Part shown: piece by piece, positions 14,401-25,393 of the stretch
Layout of the letters: each line of letters begins with the position of its first letter
How positions within the stretch are numbered: position 1 is the stretch's first letter
From: Ciona intestinalis
Lineage: Eukaryota; Chordata; Ascidiacea; Phlebobranchia; Cionidae
Length of the DNA: 64,000 nt
Direction: 5' to 3'
Assembly (NCBI RefSeq): GCF_000224145.3
Contig: NC_020177.2
Location: 4,685,713-4,749,712, forward strand
The notes under the pieces: model-generated
The model's input: the letters and a program-made list of their open reading frames with translations, nothing else
What the model was told of the DNA's origin: nothing
Database searches by the model: none
Made by a program: the position numbers and the translations under genes

Positions 14401-17400
14401 GTTTTCAAAGGCATGGTGAAGATAGTTTAGCTCTTCTGGTTGATTTTTAGTTTGTGAATATTTTTACTGTGCGTTTTAGTTTCTGTTTTCCTCTTTAATC
14501 GGTGGTAAACCTTCTATGGATAATATTTGTCCCTCCAACCCGATAATAGGGTGTTCTATATTTGAATAATATATTATAGACCGGTATAGAAGTCCAGCTG
14601 TAACATATAGATCTTTAGCCCATATAAGGGCATGAGTTGGGTAATTTAATACAAATACAATTATGTAATTTACGCACAATTGCAAAATGCTTAAATTTCT
14701 TTGGCTTATTTTCAGGGGCCCATTGGCATGCCTGGTCGTCGCGGAAAAGAGGTAAATTCAAACATGTATGATGTTATTTTTGCTCAGAAGCATTGTCTTT
14801 TTGGGTTCATTAAGTATATTTAAAAGTGTAATATTACTCCAACATATCGTATGCTATTCGGTAAGACCTAATTCTTTAGGAATTTGTTAACAAATAAATT
14901 ACATTAAATCATATATGGACTTATTTTACTTTTATTTTCCAGGGTCTTCGTGGATTGGCAGGCTACCCGGTTTGTGTATTATATGATGACCACACCGCTC
15001 ACGACGCACTTATCTTTTTAACATATTTTTTAAACTCGATATTAAACCATCTTTTGACTAATAGGGGACTAATTTTAACTTTGTAAGCCTTGATGTTTTA
15101 AAGTTTATATTTTACACAGGGTCCAATTGGATTGACAGGACGTCCGGTACGTAATTTTAGTTTCTGTATCTTTTTATTTCGGTATGTCTGAATATGAGTA
15201 TAATTAAGTAAAACTTATATATAGTAGGTTGGGGAAAATGGGACACATTAAGAACATAATATCCAAATGTCCTAATCGTGTTTTAAACAATTAACATACG
15301 GGAGTCATGAGGCTATACAGTTTTATAATTCATCGAATGTTCTTTGTTTATTACCAACTAGGACGAGAAAATAGAATGAAAAGGTGTCCTATCTTACTCC
15401 AACCTACTATATTTTTATTCAATTAAACCTGTTTTAAATGAAAATCGATATACACATAAAGTAGTGCCATGAAATAAACCCAATTTGGCTCGTTGCAAAC
15501 ACTTACTTGAAAATAATATAGTTATCGAATGTGGGTATTCCTCACTCAATTACGTCCTTTATTTCAACCATACACTCACACAACCTGTATTTTATTCCAG
15601 GGTTCAAATGGAGCTGCGGTAAGTAGCTACACTAATTAAATTACGCCGAGTAAGCAAGATTAAACTACGGCCATGTAACCTTATGCTGCACTGTAGTGAC
15701 GTGCGGTTAACTTATTTTCACTGTACGTTTGCCCATTCTTATGTCATCGGTTAATTCGGCAACTCGTATAAGCCGGTGTGGGGTGTATGAAACACAACAC
15801 CGGTTTTATAACGAATGTCTTTACCCTACGTCACGCAAGGATAAGTAAGTTTCGTTCGTTTATTAAAGTTTTTCTTTTGTTTCAGGGACTTCGCGGATTG
15901 CCTGGTTTGAAAGGAGCTAAAGGAGACCCCGGATCTGAATATACTGCAGCAAATGTAAATATCACTTTAGCTGTTTGCACTTTTTGGTGGCGTTTACCTT
16001 TTGTTTGTATACCGACACTCACATTTCACCTGGCAAGCTCACGAAACACTCACTATAGAGAACGCACTTTTGCCTGTGATTAACTATAATTGAATGAATG
16101 AATGGTTGAATGCAGTAGGGTGGGGGAAGATGGGACACCTTTTCATTTTATTTTCTCGTCCCATATTGTAGTAAATAGAGAGTATTTAAAGAATTATAAA
16201 ACCGTATCCTCACGACTCCCATAGAACGTTGTTACTTGTTTAAAACACGATCCAGATATTTGGATATTATGTTCTAAAGGTGTCCCATCTTCCCCCACCC
16301 TACTATTATAACTTCACCCGGCGAAGCAGCGATAGTAGTTTTTACATGGGTGTTCTGTTATATATACACTGTGTGACTGCTTATGAGTTACCACGTAACT
16401 TTGTGGGTGATTAATTTGGGGGTATGGATAGAGACTTTATTTATACAACTTCATATTGGATGAACTTTAGAACTATTCTCGCAGGATCATTTTTGGTTAA
16501 TATAAGTATTACGAATCAGAGTTACAAAACTCTCTGTGCTCTGGTACAAAAACTCGCTGTGACGTAGCGGTACCTCGAGAGTGACAGGGGTAAACAAGAA
16601 CGCATTGTGATTACGTAACGACTATTTAGAGTTCTCGGGTGTTTAAGTTTAACGTGTAGCGTCGCACTGCAAAGATGCGTACGTCATATGCGGTTTCTTA
16701 GCTTCGCACCGGGAATGTGTTAGTGGTCTTGCCGGGTGGATTACTGTTCATGTGCTAATGCTGTGTTGAATCACTAACTCATAGCGTAAAGACAGTGGCG
16801 CACAGTTCGGACTTGCCGTTGTATGGAGCTCCATACGACTGCTAACCACTGTGCGCCCATCACAAATTCACATGTGTTGTAACATTCATGTTTTTGCACG
16901 GAATGTGGTGTTAGGTGGCGTCTCCTTTGGTGGCGCACAGCCGTGGGCTAACCTTGGACGAAATTGACAATTTCATTGAGCAATCGGACCAACCGAAGGT
17001 AGTTGCATGTTACGCCATATAGTGCTCTGTAAGAGGGTACTATGGTTACACTATACAGTGAGGTGCAGACACCAGAAACCTCCCGCACTGATAGTTTAAA
17101 TTCACTTTACTAATTTACCGTTAATAATAAGCGTTTGAATAATGTAGCTTGCATGGTGCTTTGGTGTTTTGTAGTTGCTGCTTTTTACATAGGTTAACCA
17201 CTATATATTAAACGCATATATTCATTTTGTTACAGAGCCGCATTCTTCGTATCTTTCCTTCCATGGTTGGAGAACCAGCAAGAGAGGAATTAGACCGGGT
17301 AAGAACATTACTTATATCCAAAAGCTTCACCGTTTTACTTTACTTAGTTTTTTCACTTTGCAAAAATTTTTTTCCTTATTTTTTTTAAGGGATTTTTTTT

Positions 17401-20400
17401 TGGTGAATTTTTTTTCACATCATTTTTCTTTGCCTCTTATGCCTAGTCTTAAACTAACATTTCACCATTTTAGGTTGGTTCACATCAAGGACCACCTGGA
17501 CCACCGGGGCCTCCAGGACCTCCTGGTCCCGCTGGACTAAATGGCTTACGAGGACTACCAGTAAGTGCCAATTGCCGATGTATTATCTCTCGTTTTATCG
17601 AAAAATTAAATTTGTTTTTGAATATTTTAAGGGTCAAACTGGTGAACCTGGACTAACTGGATTCCCGGGCCCGAAAGGTGATTCTGGCGTTGCAGGTCCC
17701 CCTGGTCCGAAAGGTGATATGGGACAAAGAGGAATTATGGTAAGATATCATTGATTTATATACTAATTGTCAGGAGTCAGGGCCTTTGTTATATAGCTCG
17801 TTCTGAGTGCAGTTTACATAACTGTTTTGGGAGATCTGGAATTTCAAATATGATATTCCTCAAGTTTTTTCTACTTGAAGCTTATGTAGTTATGTAATTA
17901 CCAGTAAAACACGCATGTGTAGTGTCTTCCTTATATATCCTATACCTTGTGGTTAAATTCCTAATCTTAATAGTAAATTCTTTTCCCAAGATGTCAAGGC
18001 ACAGTTCATCACTTGGATATGGCCTGAATGCTATTTTACCCGTCCCGGTATATACGCTTTTACTTTTCTATTCATGCGCGTTTGTGCGTTGTCGTGGCTT
18101 TTATTTTGTGTGTTTGTCTATTGACCATTTTGCCGACTGCCACTCATGTAATTGCGATGGCAGCCTGGATAAAATATGGACACGCGAAAAATCGTTGTAT
18201 GTCCCATAGAACAAAAACGTCTCAACTTTAAACAGAAGTGGCGAATGTGAATATTCCATTTCAGCTAGTTGTTTCAGCAGATTGTTTTTTTCTTGAAGTG
18301 TTCTAACATTTGTTTCTTGCTTTACTAATTAAACTTTAGTCATTCTACGCTGACAATGTCTAAATCACAACATAAACATTTGTGTTTTGAGTAAAAATAT
18401 CAGTTCTGTTTTTTGTTTTCCAAATTGAACTTTACATACACCTACCTTTATAAAAGATTTGCCCAATTTACTTGTGAAATGCTTCTTATTTCTTTTCTAC
18501 CACGCATGCTTTCTTTTTATTCATTTCTTTTAAAGTCTATATCTATTGAAACCTAATCTAATATTTCTGACTTTTCTTTTTTAACACTTCTGGCTTTAAT
18601 AACCTCTTGTGTGCTTTTGCTTTAGGAACTACTGGATACAGTGAAGGTGCGTGTCTCATCTGGCATTTCTTTGTATTTCTTCATTCTCTTTTGCTCTCTC
18701 TGACATTTCAGGCTTTGTTGTGTTAAATGCATTTGTATGTGGCAAACAATTGGAACCAAACTTATTTTATTTTATCAATTTAGGGCGAAATTTCTCATGT
18801 TGGCTCACGCTATGGATCTAGCCGTCCTGGTCCCCCTGGACCACCTGGAAGAGATGGCAGTAAGGTGAATATATATGGTTTTAAAAGGAAGTATCTATAC
18901 ATCGTATTTCATAATGTGAACTACCTGACATGGTATATTTGGCAACCAAAATTCATTTTTGTACTTTCCGAAAAAAAATTACGACCTCTTTGGGTATTTC
19001 TGTCCTTCCCCATATATAGTTTAATTCATATCATTATTTTTTCTTCAGGGTGAAAAGGGCAGCATTGGTTACGCAGGTCTGGATGGTTTACCTGGAGCCG
19101 CTGGTCCACAGGTAATTAGATATTATATTTTGCTTTTTTTAAATTTATTTTTTTCATTCTATAGTTTTAATTACAAGGGGCAATTCAATAGATGACACAC
19201 CTGCCTCTAACCTTGGGGTTCTGGGTTTGAGACTGGCGCTGCTACTATTGACCGTGTACGTGTCTTTGGGCAAGACACTTAACAGCAATTGTTTCAACCA
19301 ATTAGTCACTTGTGGGTTGTCTAAGCTATCAGCTACACAATAACAAATTAAAAATTTCAAAAAATAGAATTACCCACAAAGTTACATATATGTGGTAACA
19401 CATTAACGGCCAAGGCATGAGTTGTGTGAAACACAACACCCATGTTATGACAAAAGTCAGTGTCCTGCAACGGAAGAATGAATAAAGTACATTTATTCAT
19501 CAATTTATATTAATACCTTTACTTCAGGGTGAGAAAGGTGCTATTGGTTATGCTGGTCTAGATGGTTTACCGGGAGCTCCTGGTCCACAGGTAATTGCAT
19601 GTTACAAGTTGCTTTCATCGTCCAAATGTATTCACACATCTATTAATAGTCGTTACTACATTCACACACGTCTCTAATGATATGCTTGTTCCTATAGGGC
19701 CTTAGAGGAGACAAAGGAGCACCTGGGCCTATGGGACCACCTGGATTAGTAAGTTCATACAATTACAATCACTACAAGTAACTTTTGTTCAGCTTTTAAT
19801 ATACCTTTTCGTTCAGGGCAAAATGGGACCCAAAGGGGAAGCTGGCTTCAATGGAAAACCTGGCTTGCCTGGAAATAATGGAATACCTGGAACACCTGGC
19901 ACCAATGGAAGCAGTGTAAGTGTTAAATTTCAAATTTCAAATCAAATGTTCAATTTGATATTTGCCAGTTAATTCAAAAAAATGTTTCTTTTATGATTTC
20001 TTCAAAATAAAGGTACAAAGGCCCCATAGACTTAGAATTAACAATATTTTCTGACAGAGCTGCGATTGCGTTGCACCAACAGGAAAGGAGGGCGTGTATT
20101 ATGTGCGTAGTTAAGCTGGGTAGTAGTGTTGCTTGAGTGAAACTTATTTGTGACCGATGCAAACGCATCTGGAGTTTTGTATTCACAGTGCATGCTTGCA
20201 TTGCTTGTATTGATAAAGTTCTATTTTGATGGAACCAATGCTATTTTTTACAATTCCATAATATGTTAAACATTAATAATAATATACCGGTAAAATGTTT
20301 TTTTTCATTTAAATTTAAACAAAACATCTTGGGTAAGAAGTAGGGAACTAGTTAAAAACACTAAATTACTAAGGTGTCATTTACTAAAAAAAACTTTTAC

Positions 20401-23400
20401 TTAGTTTTGTCTTATCTTATAGTTAACAAGGCTAAACTTAGCTGTAGGTTGATGCAATAGAGTCGTTACAATGGTGTAAAAGCATATAATCAACAGTGGT
20501 TTATACTAAATACCACACATTATCAATTAAAAACATGGAGTTTCCGCTTTTAGTAAATAGAACTTGTATGTTTGCAATATATGGTAGGGTGGGGGAATAT
20601 GGGACACCTTTTCATGCTATATTCTCGTCCAATTTGGGATCAAACAAAAAATACTTTCACTAACTCCGTTAAAAAACTGTAATCTTAGGATTCCCATAGA
20701 CCATTGTTAATTGTTTAAAACACGATCAGGATATTTGGATATCGTGTGCTAGGTGCCCCATCTCCCCCCCACCCTACTACATATGTAGTCACAGCACTCT
20801 ATCTTCTGCTTGTAGTAAAAGCAATGTAGCGTAAATTCACCTTTAGCGGGTGTTGTTGTTTTAGGTGTTTATTTATCTTTGTTTGTTGTGTTTTTAATTT
20901 GCCTTTCATTTTTATGGCGTGGTGGTGTCACTTTATGCTGTAAATGCAATTTCTTTTAACAATGATTCCCAATTATTTACCACAGAACATTATATAATGC
21001 CTGGAAGATTGTACAACTTGGCTGTAAAGGGGTGTCACAAAAATAACCAATAAACAAACCATAGTTTCAATTTACTACCCTATGTAATATTATTTAGCAC
21101 CCATTATACATTTTTCATATCACAGTTATGTTTTGTGGGTTTCCTGGGTGTTGGGGTAATGGGCACAGTCTGGCCTAAATCACAGGTCCTTGACAAGGAT
21201 CACACCCTTAAAAAACAGAAATATTTTGTGGATGAATGATTGGGAATCATTGTACAACAAGATGCTGCATATTCATTGCTATAATGGGTTGAATCTCACC
21301 CACATTATCATACTCTAATATTAATTGCATCTTACTTACAGTTTAAACCTAAAAATGGCAATTAACTAATATTAATCATAAACAAATCTAAAATCTTTAT
21401 GTTTACATAGATACCTGGACCAAGTGGACCTCCAGGACCAGTCGGGCCAATGGGACCTCGTGGAGTTGCAGGCAACGATGTAAGAATATGTTATGTTTAT
21501 TTAATAATTTGATGTGTGAATAGGCCTATGTGCGCCTACCTTTAGGTAATTGGTAACAGGTTCAAGGCTGTTACCATTGTGGGCTTATTTGTCTTTTGGA
21601 AAGACACTTATAAATGCAATTGCTCCAATCCAGTGGTGTCTTATGGGTTGTTTAGATTGTCGGCCTTATAATAAAAAAAAGAGTTACATGATAATTTGTA
21701 AGTGGCACAAGGTGTATGAAACAAAACACCCATATTATGTCGACTGTCATTGGCCTTTCCATGTTAAACTAAATACATTACGTTTATTTAACCTTTAATT
21801 TTAAACTCATGTTTCAGGGCGCGCCTGGTAAAGGAGAAAAGGGTGAAGTGGGTTCTATGGGATTACCGGTATGTAATTTACACTTAATGTATAGATAGTA
21901 TATTATTACATGGTGTGTTCCAAGCACTTAAAAAGTTTTTTTATTTAAAATGCTTGAAAATGGTTTGAAAGTTATGAATGTGTGCCTGTTTTTGCTGAAA
22001 AACCAAGATAAACTTTCTGGTACTGCTGTTGGAAATCTTGCACAAACATTCTCCGCGGGTGAGGTACATGCCGCACTCTATGGTATACTGACACCCAGAG
22101 TGACTCCTGGGTTGAAGCAATGTTCTCTTAGTGTCTTGCCCAGGGACACACAAGTCTTGCAATTCCCCCAAGTATTCCAACCTTGCCTCCCCCTATTTTA
22201 AGCCCCCTTTTCCATTGAGCAGGGTCCTGCTGGTTTAGATGGTTACCCCGGAGAGCCGGGTTTACATGGATTACCTGGCAGTAAGGTAGACATGGTGGTT
22301 TAAATCGGGTGTTTGAGTTTTGCCGGTGGTCTCAGATTAAACAAAGTTTTTCCACAGATCGAAAAAGTCTAATTTTTTGGGTTGCCTTAGTTTTTTTCAA
22401 ATTAGACTTTCTCCAAAGTAGTTATAGATGGTTAAGTAGGGCAACACTGGATGATTGGCTAAGGGCCCAGTTTGTGTACAGTACTCTTTACTGACATATA
22501 TATGTAATTAGTCTGGTCTTTTTATGACTCAGTTGTTGCTTAGAATCAATTCTCTATTTCTCTTGTTGGATTTTATGACCGTACTCTGCAGAATTTAGAT
22601 ATTTTACTTTTTGAAATGAATACCCACTTTATAAAAGTAATATTCTTAAACATAAACTAGATTTTTTATAAGGAGTTACGTACATGCATGGTGTGGCAGG
22701 TGCTAGGAGTAAATGGTGTATTTCTACTTTTATATAATAAAATTACTTTACATATTTTACTTGCAGGGTACTAAAGGTGACATGGGCCCTATTGTAAGTA
22801 CTAAAAATTCATATTAATTTATTTTTATTTTTTTTCTGTTTATAAACAGAATTGTTATAAGTTTTGTAATAAAATATTTTAATGGTTATTTCAATGCAGT
22901 AAAGTATTTTAAAATTTAAATCCTTTAATGTTTTCTAGGGTCTGAGTGGCAATCCTGGAACCAAAGGTGAAATGGGAATTGCTGGTCCTGCTGTAAGTAC
23001 ATATACCAACCAATATGCTATTTTAAGTTGTTTACATTATTTCTATTGGTGCTGTGGCATAATGAGATTTAGCCTACCTCTATCCAAGAGGATACGGGTT
23101 CCAGGCTCGATGCTGCTATTATTGCAGACATATTTATTGTCCGAAAAAGATGGCACGAGGTGTATGAAACATAACACCTGTGTTATAACTACTTCCGTTG
23201 CCTTGCCATGCAAAGCTAAATAAGTTGCATTCATTAACTAACAATGTTATATTTTCTTTAGGGTGCAGAGGGACCAGCTGGAATTCCTGTAAGTACCTTC
23301 TTTTCATTGTTTTCATTAATTTAATCTTCGCTACTATGTTTAAAGAGATATTATAAATTTATGGTATTTTATGTATGTTACACAAATGTAGTTGTATTTA

Positions 23401-25393
23401 GAATTTTATTATAAATCATCTGATTTTCTATTTCTTGTTTTCAGGGTTTGGTTGGACCACCAGGACTCAAAGTAAGTTACTTAACCATTGCATGATAAGA
23501 CTATCAAGTTAGTTAAAAACGCATGATTTGCCTTTAAATGCTGTAACTCCCGTTTTAACATTCTGTCAGTATATTTGTATGTAAACTTTAGGTTTAATTC
23601 TTGTACTAAAACTTAGTTGCTTTGTGTGTTCCAAACATATATAGGCTACATGATATGAACAAAAATAGTGTATAAACATACATATTATAGGTCATATACA
23701 TATATATATATTGTGGTTGCAGGTCGTATATACATATTAGGAACAACAAAATTTGACACAATGTCATATTTTCCTGAGATTTGTGTTTAAACTTTTGTGT
23801 TTCTTTTGTGTAGGGGGTTAAAGGTTCTAATGGAAGGCCAGGCAAGGTAAGTTCAAAACTAACATCGCTGTATTTTCTTATATTGGAAGTTAGTAAGCAA
23901 ATGTATTAAATACCTCTGATTATTTGCTCGTACAATTATTGCCCCACTTGCCCAAACTGTTAAATTCAAAGAACTTGTTAATCATAAAACCCCAAGAGAG
24001 CCATGGTGTTTTTTAATGGTATTCTAAATGTACCTGAAAGTTCCCTTATTCCACCATATTGAATTCTACCTCAGAAAAGTAACTTTGACCAGTATTGTTT
24101 GGCCCACATTATAACAATAATGTATGGATCTATTTATATTCACTGCATTATATTGAGGTGTACTGACTCCAATGCATGTGTTTGTTCATTCCCAAGTTCG
24201 TATTTGTTTGTGTTTATTCAGTCCGTGTTAACTGTGTGGACGGCGTGCAATCGCGTCGTCCATTAATGCCAGTTGTTGTGTTGCTTGCACTAACAAAAGG
24301 TTTATTTCATTCCTTGCATCGTCATCATAAACTCACTAACTCCGTCAATTGCTTGACCTGGATGATCTAACAGCCCGGGAGACGGGGCCGGCGTGGAAAG
24401 CGGGGTTACAAAGGACCCCGGGGTGACGTAGGGGCTCCTGGTCTCGATGCCCCATGCCCACTGGTAAGTTCCTTTGTATGAGGAGATCAAGGACCTACAG
24501 CTGCGACAGAGAGCGTCAATTTTAGGCGCCATGAATGGTTTGTGTGTTGCGGCGAGAATGCTCGCTCTACATGTGCTGCGCGTACGTTGCATGGATTGTG
24601 GTGTCGTTCGAACGCTTTCAACTTTGCCAGTCAGTCGCTACCAGTTTCATACATGACATACCAAGTTCAAGTGCTCGTACTAAACCGCTTGTTGCGTGTG
24701 AGTCTGACCAAACTGACCAACGTTTGTGTGTACGTCGCCGTTGTCAACAAACAAAACTCATTTACATTCCCACCGCCTTACCATTGCGTTCCGATATCAA
24801 ATTCTTTGTGCCGGTCCCCGCAGATCAGACGTGGGCGAAGGGGTCGCAAAGGAGACCGTGGCGAACCAGGCGCTCCTGGATTGAATGGAATCGACCGTAT
24901 TTGTTCAGATGAATTGGTAGGCTAAACAGGCGAATGAATACGCTGTTATAAGCGCTTACCCACGTTCGGATATTGTTTACAGACATAAGTGTGAATGTGA
25001 TGTATGTTTGGTGACGAATTTGAGGTAGATGGGAATGCGCGCTGTAAATAATGAGTTTGGGTCGTTGTCCTCCGATAAAAACATAGATGTTGCTCTATTG
25101 GAAGCAATGTACAGATTTTTTTGATGACTTTTGTGCAATTTATACCATACAAGTTTAAAATCTATATCAAAATTAGAAGCATTAAAAATCTGTATACTGC
25201 TTTAATTGTCCTATCAAATTCTGACTCCATTTTTAAACTACAGGGAGAAGATGGACTACCACTCTCTGGATGCTGGCAAAAGGTTTCTAAAGTTACCCAT
25301 AGCAGGGGCAAACGGGGTGGGGGTGGGAAACACAAGAAGCGCAATAGAAAAGCGCGCAAGGCAGCAGCGGCAGCTGCAGCAGCCAAACAGTGA
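2466..25393 (+). CDS. Transmembrane collagen, type XIII/XXIII/XXV-like (MACIT collagen)
   Basis: Thirty exons give a 665-residue type II membrane collagen: 2466-2816, 4573-4651, 12680-12715, 13042-13049, 13359-13385, 14716-14751, 14943-14969, 15120-15146, 15601-15618, 15886-15954, 17236-17298, 17474-17560, 17632-17739, 18626-18646, 18784-18864, 19049-19111, 19528-19590, 19698-19748, 19817-19915, 21411-21479, 21818-21868, 22223-22285, 22767-22793, 22939-22992, 23262-23288, 23445-23471, 23814-23846, 24374-24463, 24824-24916, 25244-25393. Phases agree throughout and nearly all joins preserve Gly-X-Y. Residues 1-39 are cytosolic, about 40-61 form the membrane anchor (three adjacent Cys), about 66-105 are coiled-coil-like, and RRKR at 125-128 is a furin-type site that could shed the ectodomain. 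Collagenous blocks: 138-221, 253-312, and 335 to about 608. Two non-collagenous linkers (222-252, 313-334) separate them, as in vertebrate MACIT collagens (three COL domains). The C-terminus has cysteines (APCPL; ICSDEL; SGCWQK) followed by a basic, alanine-rich tail. I cannot tell which of XIII, XXIII or XXV it is nearest to; it may be a pre-duplication ortholog. Confidence 0.9.
10475..10642. mobile_element. Decayed copy of the GTAGGG MITE-like element
   Basis: It starts AGTAGGTGGGTTAAGATG and ends with a degraded complement (TTTAACCTACTATA). The internal tract around 'taccaccaaacaggac' matches the family body. It is more diverged than copies right of 12.7 kb. Confidence 0.55.
11836..11947. 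mobile_element. Decayed, partial GTAGGG MITE-like element
   Basis: Only the body (TGTTGACTACCAAATTAGGC, then GATAAAAGTAAA) and one degraded end (TTTTACCCTAACGCAATATA) are recognisable. Confidence 0.4.
12484..12648. mobile_element. Decayed GTAGGG MITE-like element
   Basis: The body TTTATTTACTACCAAACGGG followed by ACGAGAAAAGAAAATG matches the family. The left end is lost and the right end is degraded (CGCAACCTAATATA). It ends about 30 bp before a collagen splice acceptor. Confidence 0.5.
12779..12907. mobile_element. GTAGGG MITE-like element, truncated
   Basis: The left end AGTAGGGCGGGGAAAATGGG and the family body up to TTTACTACC are present; the right part is missing. Confidence 0.7.
13042..13049 (+). 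other. 8-nt collagen microexon
   Basis: The bases GAAAAGTG sit between a ...TGTACAG acceptor and a GTAAGT donor. The previous exon ends in phase 1 with G and the next starts in phase 0 with GGC. Inclusion gives Gly-Lys-Val and keeps an unbroken run of triplets ([12 protein letters not shown]). Skipping it would break both reading frame and triplet register. This is strong internal evidence despite the tiny size. Confidence 0.85.
13941..14110. mobile_element. GTAGGG MITE-like element (first of a tandem pair)
   Basis: It starts AGTATGGTGGGGTAAGATGG and ends CTTACCCCACAGTACTATA. It contains the body with TAAAACCG and CACGATCAGGA, and lies directly before the copy at 14117. Confidence 0.75.
14117..14310. 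mobile_element. GTAGGG MITE-like element (second of a tandem pair)
   Basis: A near full-length copy, AGTAGGATGGGGGGAGATGG to TTCCCCCACCCCACTATA, with complementary ends. Only about six bases of TATA-rich DNA separate it from the preceding copy. Confidence 0.85.
15223..15410. mobile_element. GTAGGG MITE-like element
   Basis: Full-length copy with ends AGTAGGTTGGGGAAAATGGG and CTTACTCCAACCTACTAT, in a collagen intron. Confidence 0.85.
16114..16305. mobile_element. GTAGGG MITE-like element, near consensus
   Basis: AGTAGGGTGGGGGAAGATGG at the left and CCATCTTCCCCCACCCTACT at the right are exact complements over 20 bases. The body contains TTTTCTCGTCCC, TAAAACCGTATCCTC and CACGATCCAGATA. Confidence 0.9.
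19049..19590 (+). other. Tandemly duplicated 63-nt collagen exons
   Basis: Exons 19049-19111 and 19528-19590 are both 63 nt, phase 0 at both ends, and encode 21 residues differing at only two positions ([10 protein letters not shown] versus [17 protein letters not shown] versus PGAPGPQ). The intron between them carries a SINE. Each is symmetric and could be skipped without a frameshift. Confidence 0.85.
19176..19465 (+). repeat. SINE-like dispersed repeat (tRNA-like head)
   Basis: It shares the motif series 'ggtt...gagactgg', 'gggcaagacacttaacagca', 'gtgggttgtctaa', 'gtgtgaaacacaacacccat' with copies at 21.5, 23.0, 53.0 and 56.1 kb. The head resembles a tRNA-type internal promoter with a B-box-like GGTTTGAGACT. 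It lies between the duplicated collagen exons. Confidence 0.65.
20583..20779. mobile_element. GTAGGG MITE-like element
   Basis: GTAGGGTGGGGGAATATGGG to CCCCCCCACCCTACTAC, with the usual body, in the intron 19916-21410. Confidence 0.88.
21545..21762 (+). repeat. SINE-like dispersed repeat
   Basis: Motifs 'aggttcaaggctg', 'gaaagacacttataaatgca', 'cttatgggttgtttaga' and 'ggtgtatgaaacaaaacacc' match the family at 19.2 and 53.0 kb. Confidence 0.65.
23044..23215 (+). repeat. SINE-like dispersed repeat, internally deleted
   Basis: The head 'gggttccaggctcgatgctg' and tail 'aggtgtatgaaacataacac' are present but the middle is missing. Confidence 0.55.
24374..24916 (+). other. Paralogous C-terminal collagen exons, possibly alternative
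   Basis: Exons 24374-24463 (90 nt) and 24824-24916 (93 nt) are both phase 0/0 and encode the same pattern: a basic RRGRRG start, several Gly-X-Y triplets, GAPGLD or GAPGLN, then a cysteine-containing non-collagenous end (APCPL versus ICSDEL). Either could join directly to the last exon (GEDGLP...GCW). From memory of the family, vertebrate members have CPLG-DGLP-GCW contiguous, which the first exon joined to the last would reproduce. They could be used together or as mutually exclusive exons. Confidence 0.6.

Noticed and set aside
24535..24925. 125- and 127-codon ORFs near 24.5-24.9 kb
   Set aside because: They only read through a CpG-rich intron into the exon 24824-24916; one frame shares its Gly-X-Y codons. 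The upstream part is intronic.
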